Source: Neopararhizobium haloflavum (GTDB taxonomy: Bacteria > Pseudomonadota > Alphaproteobacteria > Rhizobiales > Rhizobiaceae). Taken from it: a stretch of DNA of 64,000 nt. Where the stretch lies: the NCBI RefSeq assembly GCF_002750855.1, contig NZ_NWUC01000007.1, forward strand, positions 248,001 through 312,000, written 5' to 3'. The notes beneath the pieces are model-generated. The model searched no databases. It saw nothing but the letters and a program-made list of their open reading frames with translations, and had not been told where the DNA came from. Position numbers and translations under genes: made by a program. Positions 9,258-18,265 of the stretch are shown in pieces. Position 1 is the first letter of the stretch, and each line of letters begins with the position of its first letter.

Positions 9258-10152
9258 GAGCGGCGTCCGCCTGCCGCAGCGCACGAGCCAGGCGACGGCC
9301 CAAGCGCTCCGCTGCTGGCAATGCACCGTAAGGATTGACGGGTCCGAGCCACGAAACCCGTCCCTCCCGCACCGGCCCAAGAGCCTGCCAGATGCGGTTA
9401 TCGCGAAGCTGCTCGCGCATTCCCGGTGCGAGGCCGCCGACCACGGCAAGGTGTGCATCCTGATGCGATGCCAGCGCCTCCACCCCGACAAGCGACGTCG
9501 GACTGAACCGCGTTGCCGTCTGCCAGCTGTTCTGCAGGCCGATGGCCTCGAGCACCGAGCCGAACAGGCTGTCTGGCCCGAAAATGCGTATGTGGCGGGA
9601 ATCGACGATGCCGATGACGGCGACAGGCGGCGCAAGGGCGCGATGGCGCGTGGCGAGCGCCTCACACTTTGTCACGAAATCATCCACCATGTCTTGCGCC
9701 GCCGCTTCGCGCCCGAGCGCGCGACCGACGGTCAGCGTCGCGTCCAGCGCCAATGCAACAGTCGAGCCGTCCTGATAGTGGATCGGCGGCGCGAGAATGG
9801 GCGCCAGCCGCGCCAATTGGGCGTGATAGCCGTTATAGAAAGGCGAGCTCAAAATCAGATCGGGCTGCAGCATGCGCAGCAACTCGAAGCTCGGCGCTCC
9901 GCGCAAGCCGAGATCGACGGTCGCGGCAGGGACGTCGGGCTTTTCCGCTTCCCGTCGAAACGCCCTGAGCTCGCTTCCCGCCACCGGCGTCACGCCGAGC
10001 GCCAGCGCCGTCTCGAGCATCGCCCAGTCGATGGCCGCTATCCGCTCGGGACCCTGCGCACCCGCGTTCGACACCCAGGCACCGGCGAGGATCGCGCCGC
10101 AAAAGGCGCGGCGCGACAATGCCGCGGCGCAGTGTCTTCGATCATCGAACAT
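9250..10152 (-). CDS. fhuD: Iron-hydroxamate substrate-binding protein (FhuD-like)
   Basis: Periplasmic binding protein that delivers ferric hydroxamates to FhuB. It is 300 aa from the ATG at 10152, with a signal peptide carrying a twin-arginine-like LSRRAFCGAILAGA and a likely cleavage after SNAGAQ. The mature part has the class III binding-protein layout with the long central helix; LLRMLQPDLILSSPFYNGYH is typical. The start at 10152 overlaps fhuC by 11 nt and is more sensible than an in-frame codon at 10185. Export by Tat rather than Sec is inferred from the RR pair only. Confidence 0.88.
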   Translation of the reverse strand: MFDDRRHCAAALSRRAFCGAILAGAWVSNAGAQGPERIAAIDWAMLETALALGVTPVAGSELRAFRREAEKPDVPAATVDLGLRGAPSFELLRMLQPDLILSSPFYNGYHAQLARLAPILAPPIHYQDGSTVALALDATLTVGRALGREAAAQDMVDDFVTKCEALATRHRALAPPVAVIGIVDSRHIRIFGPDSLFGSVLEAIGLQNSWQTATRFSPTSLVGVEALASHQDAHLAVVGGLAPGMREQLRDNRIWQALGPVREGRVSWLGPVNPYGALPAAERLGRRLARALRQADAAHG

Positions 10153-10930
10153 AGCTGATTGGCTCGCCGGATTCCGGATGGGCAATCACGCCCATGTCGA
10201 GGCCGTAGATTTCGCCGAGCCGCTCGGGTTGGAGAATCTCTCGCGGTGTGCCGCGCGCCACCAGCCGCCCCCGCCCGAGCGCCAGCAGTTCATCACAATG
10301 CCTGGCTGCCATATTCACGTCATGCAGGACGATCAGCACGCCGATCCCGCGTTCACATGCCAGGCGCCGAATAAGCGCAAGGACCTCGACCTGATGCGCG
10401 ATGTCCAGCGCGGACGTCGGTTCGTCGAGCAACAGACATTCCGCATCCTGCGCAAGCAGCATGGCAAGCCACGCACGCTGCCGCTCGCCGCCCGAAAGGC
10501 TGTCGACGAGGCGGCCGGCCATCTCGGCCATGCCCGTTTGTTCGATCGCCCGCTCGACGCTTTCTTCATCGGCTGCACTGAACCGGCCGAGCGAACCGTG
10601 CCAGGGGAACCGGCCGAGTTCGACAAGCTCGCGAACGCTCATGCCATCGGCAGCAGGAGTGAATTGGGGCAAGTAGGCGACACGGCGTGCGAAGGCGCGC
10701 GCAGCCCAATCACCGAGCGGCCGACCGAGAAAGCGCAAGGTCCCGGCCGTTGCATTCTGCTGCCGCGCGAGGAGCTTGATCAGCGTGCTCTTGCCCGAAC
10801 CGTTCGGTCCGATGAGACCATGGATCCGGCTCGGGGCAAGGGTCAGATCGAGCGGATGCAGAAGCATCCGACCATCGACGGCGAAGGCAGCGCCGCTGAG
10901 GCTGAAAAGGCTCGCATCATCGTTTGCCAT
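10142..10930 (-). CDS. fhuC: Iron-hydroxamate ABC transporter ATPase (FhuC)
   Basis: ATP-hydrolysing subunit of the ferric-hydroxamate importer, 262 aa. Visible motifs are Walker A GPNGSGKST, Q-loop in YLPQFTP, signature LSGGERQR, Walker B CLLLDEPTSALD and the switch His in VLHDVNMA, the pattern of siderophore-uptake ATPases. The start is the ATG at 10930, 17 nt after the receptor gene stop; its ribosome site (TAGGGAG) includes that stop codon. An in-frame TTG at 10954 would overlap the receptor gene and is not preferred. Confidence 0.94.
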   Translation of the reverse strand: MANDDASLFSLSGAAFAVDGRMLLHPLDLTLAPSRIHGLIGPNGSGKSTLIKLLARQQNATAGTLRFLGRPLGDWAARAFARRVAYLPQFTPAADGMSVRELVELGRFPWHGSLGRFSAADEESVERAIEQTGMAEMAGRLVDSLSGGERQRAWLAMLLAQDAECLLLDEPTSALDIAHQVEVLALIRRLACERGIGVLIVLHDVNMAARHCDELLALGRGRLVARGTPREILQPERLGEIYGLDMGVIAHPESGEPISYVR

Positions 10931-10947
10931 GCCTGGCTCACCACTCC

Positions 10948-13089
10948 CTACCAACGAACGGTCAGCTTGCCACCGATGGTCCGGCCGTTGCCGTAATAGC
11001 AGCCAAAGGCACTGCAGCTCGACAGATACTCCTCGTCAAAGACGTTGTTGACGTTGAGCGAAGCACGAAGATTGTCTCTTTCGTAGTGGACACCGAGATC
11101 CACCAGCGTTGTCGCGTCCAGTTCGATTGTGTTGGCGTTGTCACCGAAGCGCTCACCCAGATACCGGGCACCGGCCCCAAAGCCAAGACCGGCAAGACGG
11201 GCGCCTTCCTGAAAGGTGTAGTCCCCCCAGATTTTGATCATGTGATCGGGCACATTCGCCGGCCGGTTGCCGGCGTTGCCTGCGTTGTCTGCCGTGATCT
11301 CGGCATCATAGAACGTATAGCCGGCAGTGAGGCTGAAGCCGTTGTCGAAATCGGCGACCGCTTCCAGTTCCAGGCCCCTCACGTTGATCTCGCCCGTCTG
11401 GACATTGAACCCGACATAATCGGGATCGGGTGTAAGGACATTCGACTGCTTAAGGTCGAACACGGCGCCGGTGAAATAGGCATTCGAACCCGGTGGCTGA
11501 TATTTGAGACCAGCCTCCAGCTGTTCGCCTTCGGTCGGGTCGAACGTTCCGCCGCCCCGTTCGGGCGCCAGCGTGCCGATCGCCGGATTGAACGATGTCG
11601 AGTAATTCACATAGGGCGAGAACCCGTTTTCAAAGGCATAGAGGACGCCGGCTCGGCCAGTGAAGGCACTGTCGTCCTGGCGCGAGGTGGTCTGAGACAG
11701 CCGGTCGAACGTCTTCTGGCTCGTATCGTCATACCGGCCGGCAAGCGTCACGCGCCAACCGTTGAAACTGATCTGATCCTGAATGTAGCCCCCGATTTGC
11801 GCGATGGTCTGTTCCCTGTCGCTGGTGATCAGCGGATCGGCGATATCGAGGCCGTAGACCGGATTGAACAGATCGATGCTCGGCGCGGAGCCGAAGCCAC
11901 CCTGATTGTCGGCCCAGAACCGTCTGATGTCCAAACCGGCGACGACGTCATGCGAGATCGAACCTGTATCGAACTCCGCCTGAAGATGTGTGTCGGTATT
12001 GAAGGTGTCGAGCGACTCGCGTTGCAGGGACGTGCCACGCGACAGTGTGCGCATGTCGGATGCAAGCCCGAGAAGATAGAGATTCTTGTAGTCGAAGTTC
12101 AGGTGGCTGTAGCGGGTGTTCTGGCGAACCGTGAACACGTCGTTGATCCGATGCTCGATCTCGTAGCCGATGTTCGCCCGGGTACTCTCGGACGAGTCGA
12201 AACCCGGATCGCCGGCGTAAAGGCTCGGTGCCAGGCGGCCATTGGGATTGGGCTCGAGTGTCCCGGCGAGCGGCAGCCCGACGGGCGAGCCGGCGCGGTC
12301 GTGCTGCAGCGAACTGAGGAACGTCACCGTGGTGTCGCCGGACGGCGCCCAGGTGAAGGCAGGCGCGATGAAATAGCGATCGTCCGCGATGCCGTCCACT
12401 TGCGCGCCGCTGTCGCGGGCAAGGCCGGTCAGGCGATAAGCGAAGGTGCCGGCTTCGTCGATCGGCCCACCGAAATCGAACGCCCCCTGGTATCGGTCGA
12501 ACGAGCCGACCTCCCCCTGGACTTCACGCAACGGCTCGAAGACCGGACGCTTGCTGACCAGATTGACCAAGCCGCCGGGCGATGCCTGCCCGTAGAGAAC
12601 CGACGCCGGGCCGCGCACGACATCGACCCGCTCCAGTCCGTATTGCTCGATCGACGGCGCACTGAACGTGCGGATGATCTTGAGATTGTCGAGATAGAAG
12701 CTTTCATCCGCCACGAAGCCGCGGATGAGCCCGCCTTCAAAACGAGGATCGGCACCGAAAACCTGAGTCTGCACCCCGGTTGTATAGTTCAGCGCTTCGC
12801 CGATGTTCGATGCGCCGCGGGCCTCGATCTGATCGCGCGTGACGACCGATATCGATTGCGGTGTTTCGATGAGTGGCGTGTCCGTCTTCGTCCCGCTGAC
12901 CGTGCGATTGGCCACGTAGCCATCGATCGGTCCGGTGGCGGTCTCGCCTCCGCCCTCGACGGTCAAGGTCTCCAGATTTGTCGGCTCCGCGGTCTGCGCC
13001 TGAACTGAAACACCCATGGCGAAAAAGGCGGCGGCGCCAAGCGCAGCCCTCAATCCCGCGTGCCCGCCCTCATCGAAAATACGCCCCAT
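10948..13089 (-). CDS. fhuA: TonB-dependent ferric-hydroxamate receptor (FhuA/FoxA type)
   Basis: Outer-membrane receptor of 713 aa. A signal peptide (cleavage near SVQAQ) is followed by a plug domain with PLIETPQSISVVTRDQIEA and the VRGPASVLYGQASPGG motif, then a beta-barrel ending in the C-terminal aromatic KLTVRW. The Cys pair near the end (SSCSAFGCYYG) is typical of ferrichrome/ferrioxamine receptors. The ATG at 13089 follows AAGGGGA at good spacing; a TTG further upstream is unlikely. It is the first gene of the fhu operon and should be iron-regulated, although I found no clear Fur, RirA or Irr site. The siderophore itself (ferrichrome, ferrioxamine or another hydroxamate) is not fixed. 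Confidence 0.92.
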   Translation of the reverse strand: MGRIFDEGGHAGLRAALGAAAFFAMGVSVQAQTAEPTNLETLTVEGGGETATGPIDGYVANRTVSGTKTDTPLIETPQSISVVTRDQIEARGASNIGEALNYTTGVQTQVFGADPRFEGGLIRGFVADESFYLDNLKIIRTFSAPSIEQYGLERVDVVRGPASVLYGQASPGGLVNLVSKRPVFEPLREVQGEVGSFDRYQGAFDFGGPIDEAGTFAYRLTGLARDSGAQVDGIADDRYFIAPAFTWAPSGDTTVTFLSSLQHDRAGSPVGLPLAGTLEPNPNGRLAPSLYAGDPGFDSSESTRANIGYEIEHRINDVFTVRQNTRYSHLNFDYKNLYLLGLASDMRTLSRGTSLQRESLDTFNTDTHLQAEFDTGSISHDVVAGLDIRRFWADNQGGFGSAPSIDLFNPVYGLDIADPLITSDREQTIAQIGGYIQDQISFNGWRVTLAGRYDDTSQKTFDRLSQTTSRQDDSAFTGRAGVLYAFENGFSPYVNYSTSFNPAIGTLAPERGGGTFDPTEGEQLEAGLKYQPPGSNAYFTGAVFDLKQSNVLTPDPDYVGFNVQTGEINVRGLELEAVADFDNGFSLTAGYTFYDAEITADNAGNAGNRPANVPDHMIKIWGDYTFQEGARLAGLGFGAGARYLGERFGDNANTIELDATTLVDLGVHYERDNLRASLNVNNVFDEEYLSSCSAFGCYYGNGRTIGGKLTVRW

Positions 13090-13189
13090 GGCTGTCCCCT
13101 TCAAAGCAATATGCCTCTGGGCAGCCAATAGCAGCGATAAACTGGAGTCCGCAAGTCATAATATAATCGAGCTGCGGGAACCGCGCAGA

Positions 13190-13876
13190 TCAGCCGTCGG
13201 TCGACGCCGCGATCGCCGGTTTCAGCGAGCTGAGCTTGTGCTCCATATGCTCCTTCATCAGGCGGCCGAGGCTGGTTGCATCTCGTGCCTCAAGTGCCGC
13301 GATGATGGCATCGTGCTCGCGCAGCGCCTGCCGCCAGCGATCGTCCGTGAGGTTCGCCTGGTAGCGAGCCCGTGCCGCCCGGCGTGCGACCAGTTGGTGG
13401 TGGTTTGCCAGCGTAGGATTGCGGGCTGCCGCCAGGATTGCGGCATGAATCTTCTGGTTTATGTCGAAATAGGCCGGCCGATCCTTGTCCGCGAAAGCAG
13501 CATGCATCCGCTCGTTCAGCCGCCGGATACCTGCGATCTCCTTCTCGCTCGCATTGCGACATGCCAGTTCGCCCGCCACCGCTTCGAGTGCAGCGAGCAC
13601 GGGAAAGACCTCCTCGAGTTCCGCGACCGTCAGACGCGAAACGATCGCGCCCCGGTTCGGCAGCAGCACGACCAATCCCTCCGCCGCCAGCACCTTGACA
13701 GCCTCGCGTACCGGCGTTCGCGAAACGCCGAAACGTTCGGTCAGCATCCGTTCCGGCACCTTCTCGCCTGGCTTAAGCTCGCCTTCCATGATCATGCTGC
13801 GCACCCGGTCTGTCAGTTCGACGGCGAGTGCGGGGCGATTGAGGCCGCCAACGGGAGCGACTGTAGCGATATTCAT
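13190..13876 (-). CDS. GntR/FadR-type transcriptional regulator
   Basis: A 228 aa regulator with an N-terminal winged helix (recognition region ERFGVSRTPVREAVKVLAAEG, about residues 50-70, shortened here to its core) and a C-terminal all-helical FCD effector domain. FCD regulators usually sense small carboxylates and repress the adjacent catabolic operon. The ATG at 13876 follows AGGAA and overlaps the stop of the FAD/Fe-S dehydrogenase gene (ATGA), so it is the second gene of that transcript. It is the best candidate regulator of the divergent cluster reading to 23.6 kb; a palindrome in the divergent promoter (16900-16909) may be its site. The ligand is unknown. Confidence 0.9.
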   Translation of the reverse strand: MNIATVAPVGGLNRPALAVELTDRVRSMIMEGELKPGEKVPERMLTERFGVSRTPVREAVKVLAAEGLVVLLPNRGAIVSRLTVAELEEVFPVLAALEAVAGELACRNASEKEIAGIRRLNERMHAAFADKDRPAYFDINQKIHAAILAAARNPTLANHHQLVARRAARARYQANLTDDRWRQALREHDAIIAALEARDATSLGRLMKEHMEHKLSSLKPAIAASTDG

Positions 13877-16848
13877 GCAACTGTTCCTGTCGTATCGCGC
13901 GGCGTCTCCGCGGCACACCTTCCTTTGCACGCATCGACGGCACGCGCCAGAACCTCAACCACGTGTACGGCGTGACGGTCGGCGCCGTCGGCGATCTGGT
14001 GGCGGCAGGACGTCCCGTCTGCCACGACGATGCTGTCAGAGGGCTCCGCCCGCACCGCCGGCAGCAGCGACAGTTCGCCCATCGCCAGCGACACATCGAT
14101 CGTTTCGGCATGATAACCGAAAGCACCTGCCATTCCGCAACAACTTGATTCCACGGTTTCCACCGCGAGATCCGGCACGAGCCGCAACGCACCTTCCACC
14201 GCACTCATCGTGCCGAACGATTTCTGATGACAATGACCGTGAAGCAGCGCCTTGGACGCGGGCGGCGCAAGGGGCAGGTCGAGACGACCAGCCGCGCTCT
14301 CCTCCATCAGGAACTCCTCGGCGAGAAGCGCGCGCTTGGACAGCGCCTGCGATCGCGCGCCAGGATGAAGGGTGAGAAACTCGTCGCGCAGCGTCAAAAT
14401 GCAGGACGGCTCAAGCCCCACAACGGTCGCACCCGCCTCGATATGCGGCGTCAGCGCGTCCAGTGTGCGCTTCGCCTCCGCCCTTGCCTTGTCGACCATT
14501 CCGGCCGCGAGGTAGGTACGCCCGCAGCAAAGAGGCCGCGAACTGCCGTCTGCGGGCTCGGCCGGCAGGACATTGTATCCGCCAGCTTCCAGAACCTTGA
14601 TCGCCGCACGCAGCGTCGCCGGCTCCATCCAGCGCCCGAATGTATCGGCGAAGAGGACCACTGTCGGTTTTGCGCCCTGCCCGCTGCCCGGCAAACGCGC
14701 CTCATCATCACGAAACGGCGTAGCGGAAAACTTCGGCAGCGAACGACGCTCGGAAAACCCGAGCAGTCTTTGCGAAAGGTGCTTCAGCAAGGGCGAGCGC
14801 TCGCGCAGCGCCAGAAGCCAACCCAAGCGCGGCATCCAGGAGGCGTAGCGCGGCAGTTCGGCGATCAACCGATCTCGCAGCCCCACACCTTTCGACTTCG
14901 AGCGCTGATAGAGCACTTCGGTCTTCATCTTGGCCATGTCGACACCGGTCGGACATTCCCGGCGGCACGCCTTACAGGAAACGCACAGCTTCAGCGTCTC
15001 TTCCATTTCCGGCGATGTCAGCGCGTCCTCGCCCAATTGTCCGGAAAGCGCGAGGCGCAGGGTGTTCGCCCTGCCGCGCGTGACGTCACGCTCGTTGCGC
15101 GTGACCCGATAACTCGGACACATCGCACCGCCGACCTGTTTGCGGCAGGCCCCGTTGTTGTTGCACATCTCCACCGCGCCGGCGAACCCGCCCGGCCACG
15201 CCGACCAGTCGTGGCCCGTCTCTACATTTTCCGGCTTATAGTCCGGCGGATAGCGGAAAAGCGTCCGGTCGTTCATCTTCGGTGCCCGCACGATCTTGCC
15301 GGGATTGAGGATGCCTTCCGGATCGAAGCGATCCTTCACCGCCTCGAAGGCGCGGGTGATGCGGCTGCCGAACATCGTCTCGTGAAATTCCGACCGGACG
15401 ATACCATCGCCGTGCTCGCCCGAATGGGACCCCTTGTATTCGCGCACCATGGCGAAGGCTTCCTCCGCGATGGCGCGCATCGTGAGGGCATCCTTCTCGA
15501 GCTTCATGTTGAGGACCGGGCGGACATGGAGGCAGCCGACCGAGGCATGTGCATACCAGGTGCCCCGCGTGCCGTGCTTTTCGAATATGGCGGTCAGGCG
15601 ATCGGTGTAGTCTGCCAGATGCTCGAGCGGGACGGCGCAGTCCTCGACGAAGGAGACCGGCTTGCCCTCCTCGCGCATCGACATCATGATGTTGAGGCCG
15701 CCGGCCCTGAGGTCCGCGATCGCCGCCTGCAGCTTCGGATCGGACACGCCGACGACGCCACCTTCCTGCCCACCGCCTTTGCCGAAGCTGTAGCCAAGAT
15801 CGCTCATCACATCGTTCAGCGCCGCGAGTTTTCGCTCGTTTTCCGCAGGGTCGTCGGCGAATTCCACCAGAAGCAGCGCTGCCGGATCCCCACGCACGAA
15901 AGCCTCAAGGGTGGGCCGGTACATCGCGATATCACGGGCGAGCGCGATCATCGTGGCGTCCACGAGTTCCACCGATGTGGGCTCGATCTTCACGAGATGC
16001 TGCGCCGCTTCCATGGCCGCGCGGAACGTCGGAAAGTGACAGGCCCCCAGCACCTTGGTCTTCGGCGGCAATGGCCAGAGGCGGATTTCGATCGCCGTCG
16101 ATATGCCAAGTGAGCCTTCCGAACCGACCAACAGATGCGCCAGGTTCAGCGGATCGGATTCGGGCAGCAACGCGTCCAGATTGTAGCCGCCGACACGTCT
16201 CTGAACGCTGGGGAAACGCTGGGCGATCTCGTCGGCTTCATGCCGCCCGAGCGACAGCAGATCGGTCACGAGATCGTCCATTCCGCCCAGACGCGACTGG
16301 TCCAGGAGCCCGAAGCGTGCCTTCGTGCCGTTGGCAAGCAGCGCGTCGATCGACAGGGTGTTGTCGCGCATCGTGCCGTAGCGCAGCGAGCGCGCTCCAC
16401 ACGAATTGTTGGCCGCCATACCACCGATCGTCGCGCGCGAGGCGGTCGACACGTCGACCGGGAACCAAAGTCCGTGCTGCCTCAATTGGCGGTTGAGGTC
16501 ATCCAGCACGATCCCTGGCTCGACGACCGCTCGCCGCCCCTCCACATCGAGTTCGAGGATACGGTTGAGCTTCTTGGAGGTATCGATGACGATACCTGAA
16601 TTGACGGTCTGGCCGCATTGCGACGTCCCGCCGCCGCGCATGGTCACCGCGATCCCCTCTTCCCGCGCGATCGACAAGGTCGCTTCGATGTCCGACAACG
16701 CGTGCGGGACGACGACACCCGCCGGCATCATTTGGTAGATCGAGGCGTCGGTCGCGTAGCGGCCGCGCGAAAATCGATCAAAAAGAATTTCACCCGAAAC
16801 GCTGCGCGAAAGCCGGTTTTGTAGGCTTGGACGGGCCAGTTCAACCAT
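13873..16848 (-). CDS. FAD-binding and Fe-S cluster-binding 2-hydroxyacid dehydrogenase (D-LDH/GlcD-GlcF fusion type)
   Basis: A 991 aa fusion. Residues ~30-530 are an FAD-linked oxidase of the GlcD/D-lactate dehydrogenase type (PP-loop TMRGGGTSQCGQTVNSG; HSGEHGDG motif near the flavin). Residues ~570-960 are a ferredoxin-like part with LCVSCKACRRECPTGVD and Cys-rich CCG domains (SSCCGMAGAFGY, LHGHCHQKSFG). Such enzymes oxidise D-lactate, D-2-hydroxyglutarate, glycolate or similar acids and pass electrons to the respiratory chain. The substrate is unknown. It is transcribed away from the aminotransferase/TRAP genes and overlaps its GntR regulator by 4 nt. The start may be ATG 16848 or GTG 16857; neither has a decisive ribosome site. 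Confidence 0.88.
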   Translation of the reverse strand: MVELARPSLQNRLSRSVSGEILFDRFSRGRYATDASIYQMMPAGVVVPHALSDIEATLSIAREEGIAVTMRGGGTSQCGQTVNSGIVIDTSKKLNRILELDVEGRRAVVEPGIVLDDLNRQLRQHGLWFPVDVSTASRATIGGMAANNSCGARSLRYGTMRDNTLSIDALLANGTKARFGLLDQSRLGGMDDLVTDLLSLGRHEADEIAQRFPSVQRRVGGYNLDALLPESDPLNLAHLLVGSEGSLGISTAIEIRLWPLPPKTKVLGACHFPTFRAAMEAAQHLVKIEPTSVELVDATMIALARDIAMYRPTLEAFVRGDPAALLLVEFADDPAENERKLAALNDVMSDLGYSFGKGGGQEGGVVGVSDPKLQAAIADLRAGGLNIMMSMREEGKPVSFVEDCAVPLEHLADYTDRLTAIFEKHGTRGTWYAHASVGCLHVRPVLNMKLEKDALTMRAIAEEAFAMVREYKGSHSGEHGDGIVRSEFHETMFGSRITRAFEAVKDRFDPEGILNPGKIVRAPKMNDRTLFRYPPDYKPENVETGHDWSAWPGGFAGAVEMCNNNGACRKQVGGAMCPSYRVTRNERDVTRGRANTLRLALSGQLGEDALTSPEMEETLKLCVSCKACRRECPTGVDMAKMKTEVLYQRSKSKGVGLRDRLIAELPRYASWMPRLGWLLALRERSPLLKHLSQRLLGFSERRSLPKFSATPFRDDEARLPGSGQGAKPTVVLFADTFGRWMEPATLRAAIKVLEAGGYNVLPAEPADGSSRPLCCGRTYLAAGMVDKARAEAKRTLDALTPHIEAGATVVGLEPSCILTLRDEFLTLHPGARSQALSKRALLAEEFLMEESAAGRLDLPLAPPASKALLHGHCHQKSFGTMSAVEGALRLVPDLAVETVESSCCGMAGAFGYHAETIDVSLAMGELSLLPAVRAEPSDSIVVADGTSCRHQIADGADRHAVHVVEVLARAVDACKGRCAAETPRDTTGTVA

Positions 16849-16899
16849 TCGATACACGCCTCTTCGAACCCGATGCGATAAGATCGCTTGACAAGAATA

Positions 16900-16909
16900 A
16901 TGAATTCAT
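16900..16909. promoter_or_regulatory. Palindrome in divergent promoter, candidate GntR operator
   Basis: A perfect 10-bp palindrome ATGAATTCAT lies in the 169-bp region between the divergent FAD/Fe-S dehydrogenase (start 16848) and aminotransferase (start 17018), 52 bp from the first. A TTGACA hexamer lies just before it (16888-16893). The position suits control of both transcripts by the FCD-type GntR protein encoded at the end of the left transcript. Binding is inference; AT-rich palindromes of this length can arise by chance. Confidence 0.35.
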
Positions 16910-17017
16910 AATCCAATTGGAGCACAGAAAGCGACCAACGGGCAAGAGCCACGACGAAGCTCTGGAGGTCGACGACGAAACCGGTGAGAACGGTTGACAG
17001 TCTAGGGGAGAGACAGG

Positions 17018-18217
17018 GTGAGCACACTCGAAGGACGGCATTTTCTGCAGATTCCAGGGCCGACGAACGTCCCGGATCGCGTACTGCGTGCCATGGACAT
17101 GCCGACGATCGATCATCGCGGCCCGGAATTCCAAGCATTGGCGAAGAAGGCACTGGCCGGAATTCGCACGATCTTCAAGACCGAAAACCCGGTGATCATC
17201 TACCCGGCATCGGGAACGGGAGCTTGGGAAGCGGCACTCGTCAACACCTTGTCGCCTGGCGATCTGGTGCTGATGTCCGAAACGGGCCACTTCGCGACCC
17301 TCTGGAAGAAACTGGCCGAACGTCTCGGCCTGCGCACTGAGTTCATACCGGGTGACTGGCGCCACGGCGCGGATCCGGCGGCAATCGCGGATCGGCTCAA
17401 GGCGGACAAGGGACACGAGATCAAGGCGGTCTGCGTCGTCCACAACGAAACATCGACAGGCTGCGTCTCGCCGATCGGCGCCGTCCGCAAGGCCATCGAC
17501 GATGCCGGCCATCCCGCGCTCTACCTCGTCGACACGATCTCGTCGCTCGCCTCGATCGACTATCGCCACGACGAATGGGGCGTTGACGTCACCGTCGGCG
17601 GATCACAGAAAGGCCTGATGCTGCCGCCGGGGCTGTCCTTCAACGCATTGTCGCCAAAGGCCATCGAGGCATCCAAGACCGCCGGTCTGTTGCGCTCGTT
17701 CTGGGCGTGGGACGAAATGCTGGCGATGAACGACAACGGCTTCTTTCCCTATACGCCAGCCACGAACCTGCTCTACGGGCTTAACGTTGCGATCGACATG
17801 CTCCACGAAGAAGGTCTGGACAACGTCTTCGCTCGCCATCAGCGTCACGGCGCGGCAACGCGCAGAGCCGTCGAGGCATGGGGTCTGGAAGTCCTGTGCC
17901 TTGAGGAAGCAAACCACTCCGGATCGCTGACCGCCGTCGTCATGCCTGACGGTCAGAACGCCGACAATTTCCGGAAGGTCGTCCTCGATAATTTCAATAT
18001 GTCATTGGGCGCAGGGCTTGCTAAGCTTGCCGGCACGATCTTCCGGATCGGCCATCTCGGTCACTTCAACGATTTGACGCTGATCGGAACGCTGGGAGGC
18101 GTTGAGATGGGATTGAACAAAGCTGGCGTGCCTTACAAGGCCGGCGGCGTACAGGCAGCCATGGACTTTCTCGCGAAAGGCAGTGACGACCGGGAGAAAC
18201 GACAGGCAGCAGAGTAG
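17018..18217 (+). CDS. Class V aminotransferase, serine-glyoxylate aminotransferase type
   Basis: PLP enzyme of 399 aa. The opening HFLQIPGPTNVPDRVLRAM, the HRGPEF segment and the PLP-lysine motif VGGSQKGLMLPPG are characteristic of serine-glyoxylate and related (aspartate-glyoxylate) aminotransferases, which turn glyoxylate into glycine. The GTG start at 17018 has AGGGGAG seven nt upstream. It heads the rightward cluster with the TRAP genes 48 nt downstream, so it probably aminates a 2-oxoacid formed in this pathway. It resembles BhcA of the beta-hydroxyaspartate cycle as well as SgaA; no other bhc genes are present, so neither name is assigned. Confidence 0.87.
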   Translation: MSTLEGRHFLQIPGPTNVPDRVLRAMDMPTIDHRGPEFQALAKKALAGIRTIFKTENPVIIYPASGTGAWEAALVNTLSPGDLVLMSETGHFATLWKKLAERLGLRTEFIPGDWRHGADPAAIADRLKADKGHEIKAVCVVHNETSTGCVSPIGAVRKAIDDAGHPALYLVDTISSLASIDYRHDEWGVDVTVGGSQKGLMLPPGLSFNALSPKAIEASKTAGLLRSFWAWDEMLAMNDNGFFPYTPATNLLYGLNVAIDMLHEEGLDNVFARHQRHGAATRRAVEAWGLEVLCLEEANHSGSLTAVVMPDGQNADNFRKVVLDNFNMSLGAGLAKLAGTIFRIGHLGHFNDLTLIGTLGGVEMGLNKAGVPYKAGGVQAAMDFLAKGSDDREKRQAAE

Positions 18218-18265
18218 GCGTTCGAATTCGAGCGTCGCCATATCATTCACGGGAGGAGATGAAAG

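Noticed and set aside
10924-13008. Long plus-strand open frame across the fhuA gene
   Set aside because: Antisense to a complete TonB receptor; codon pattern is the mirror of the real gene.
13090-13189. Iron-responsive box upstream of fhuA
   Set aside because: A TGA-N9-TCC stretch is only close to the rhizobial TGA-N9-TCA pattern, and no Irr or Fur palindrome is visible.
14227-16113. Long plus-strand open frame across the FAD/Fe-S dehydrogenase
   Set aside because: Antisense to a gene with clear flavin and Fe-S motifs; no recognisable product.
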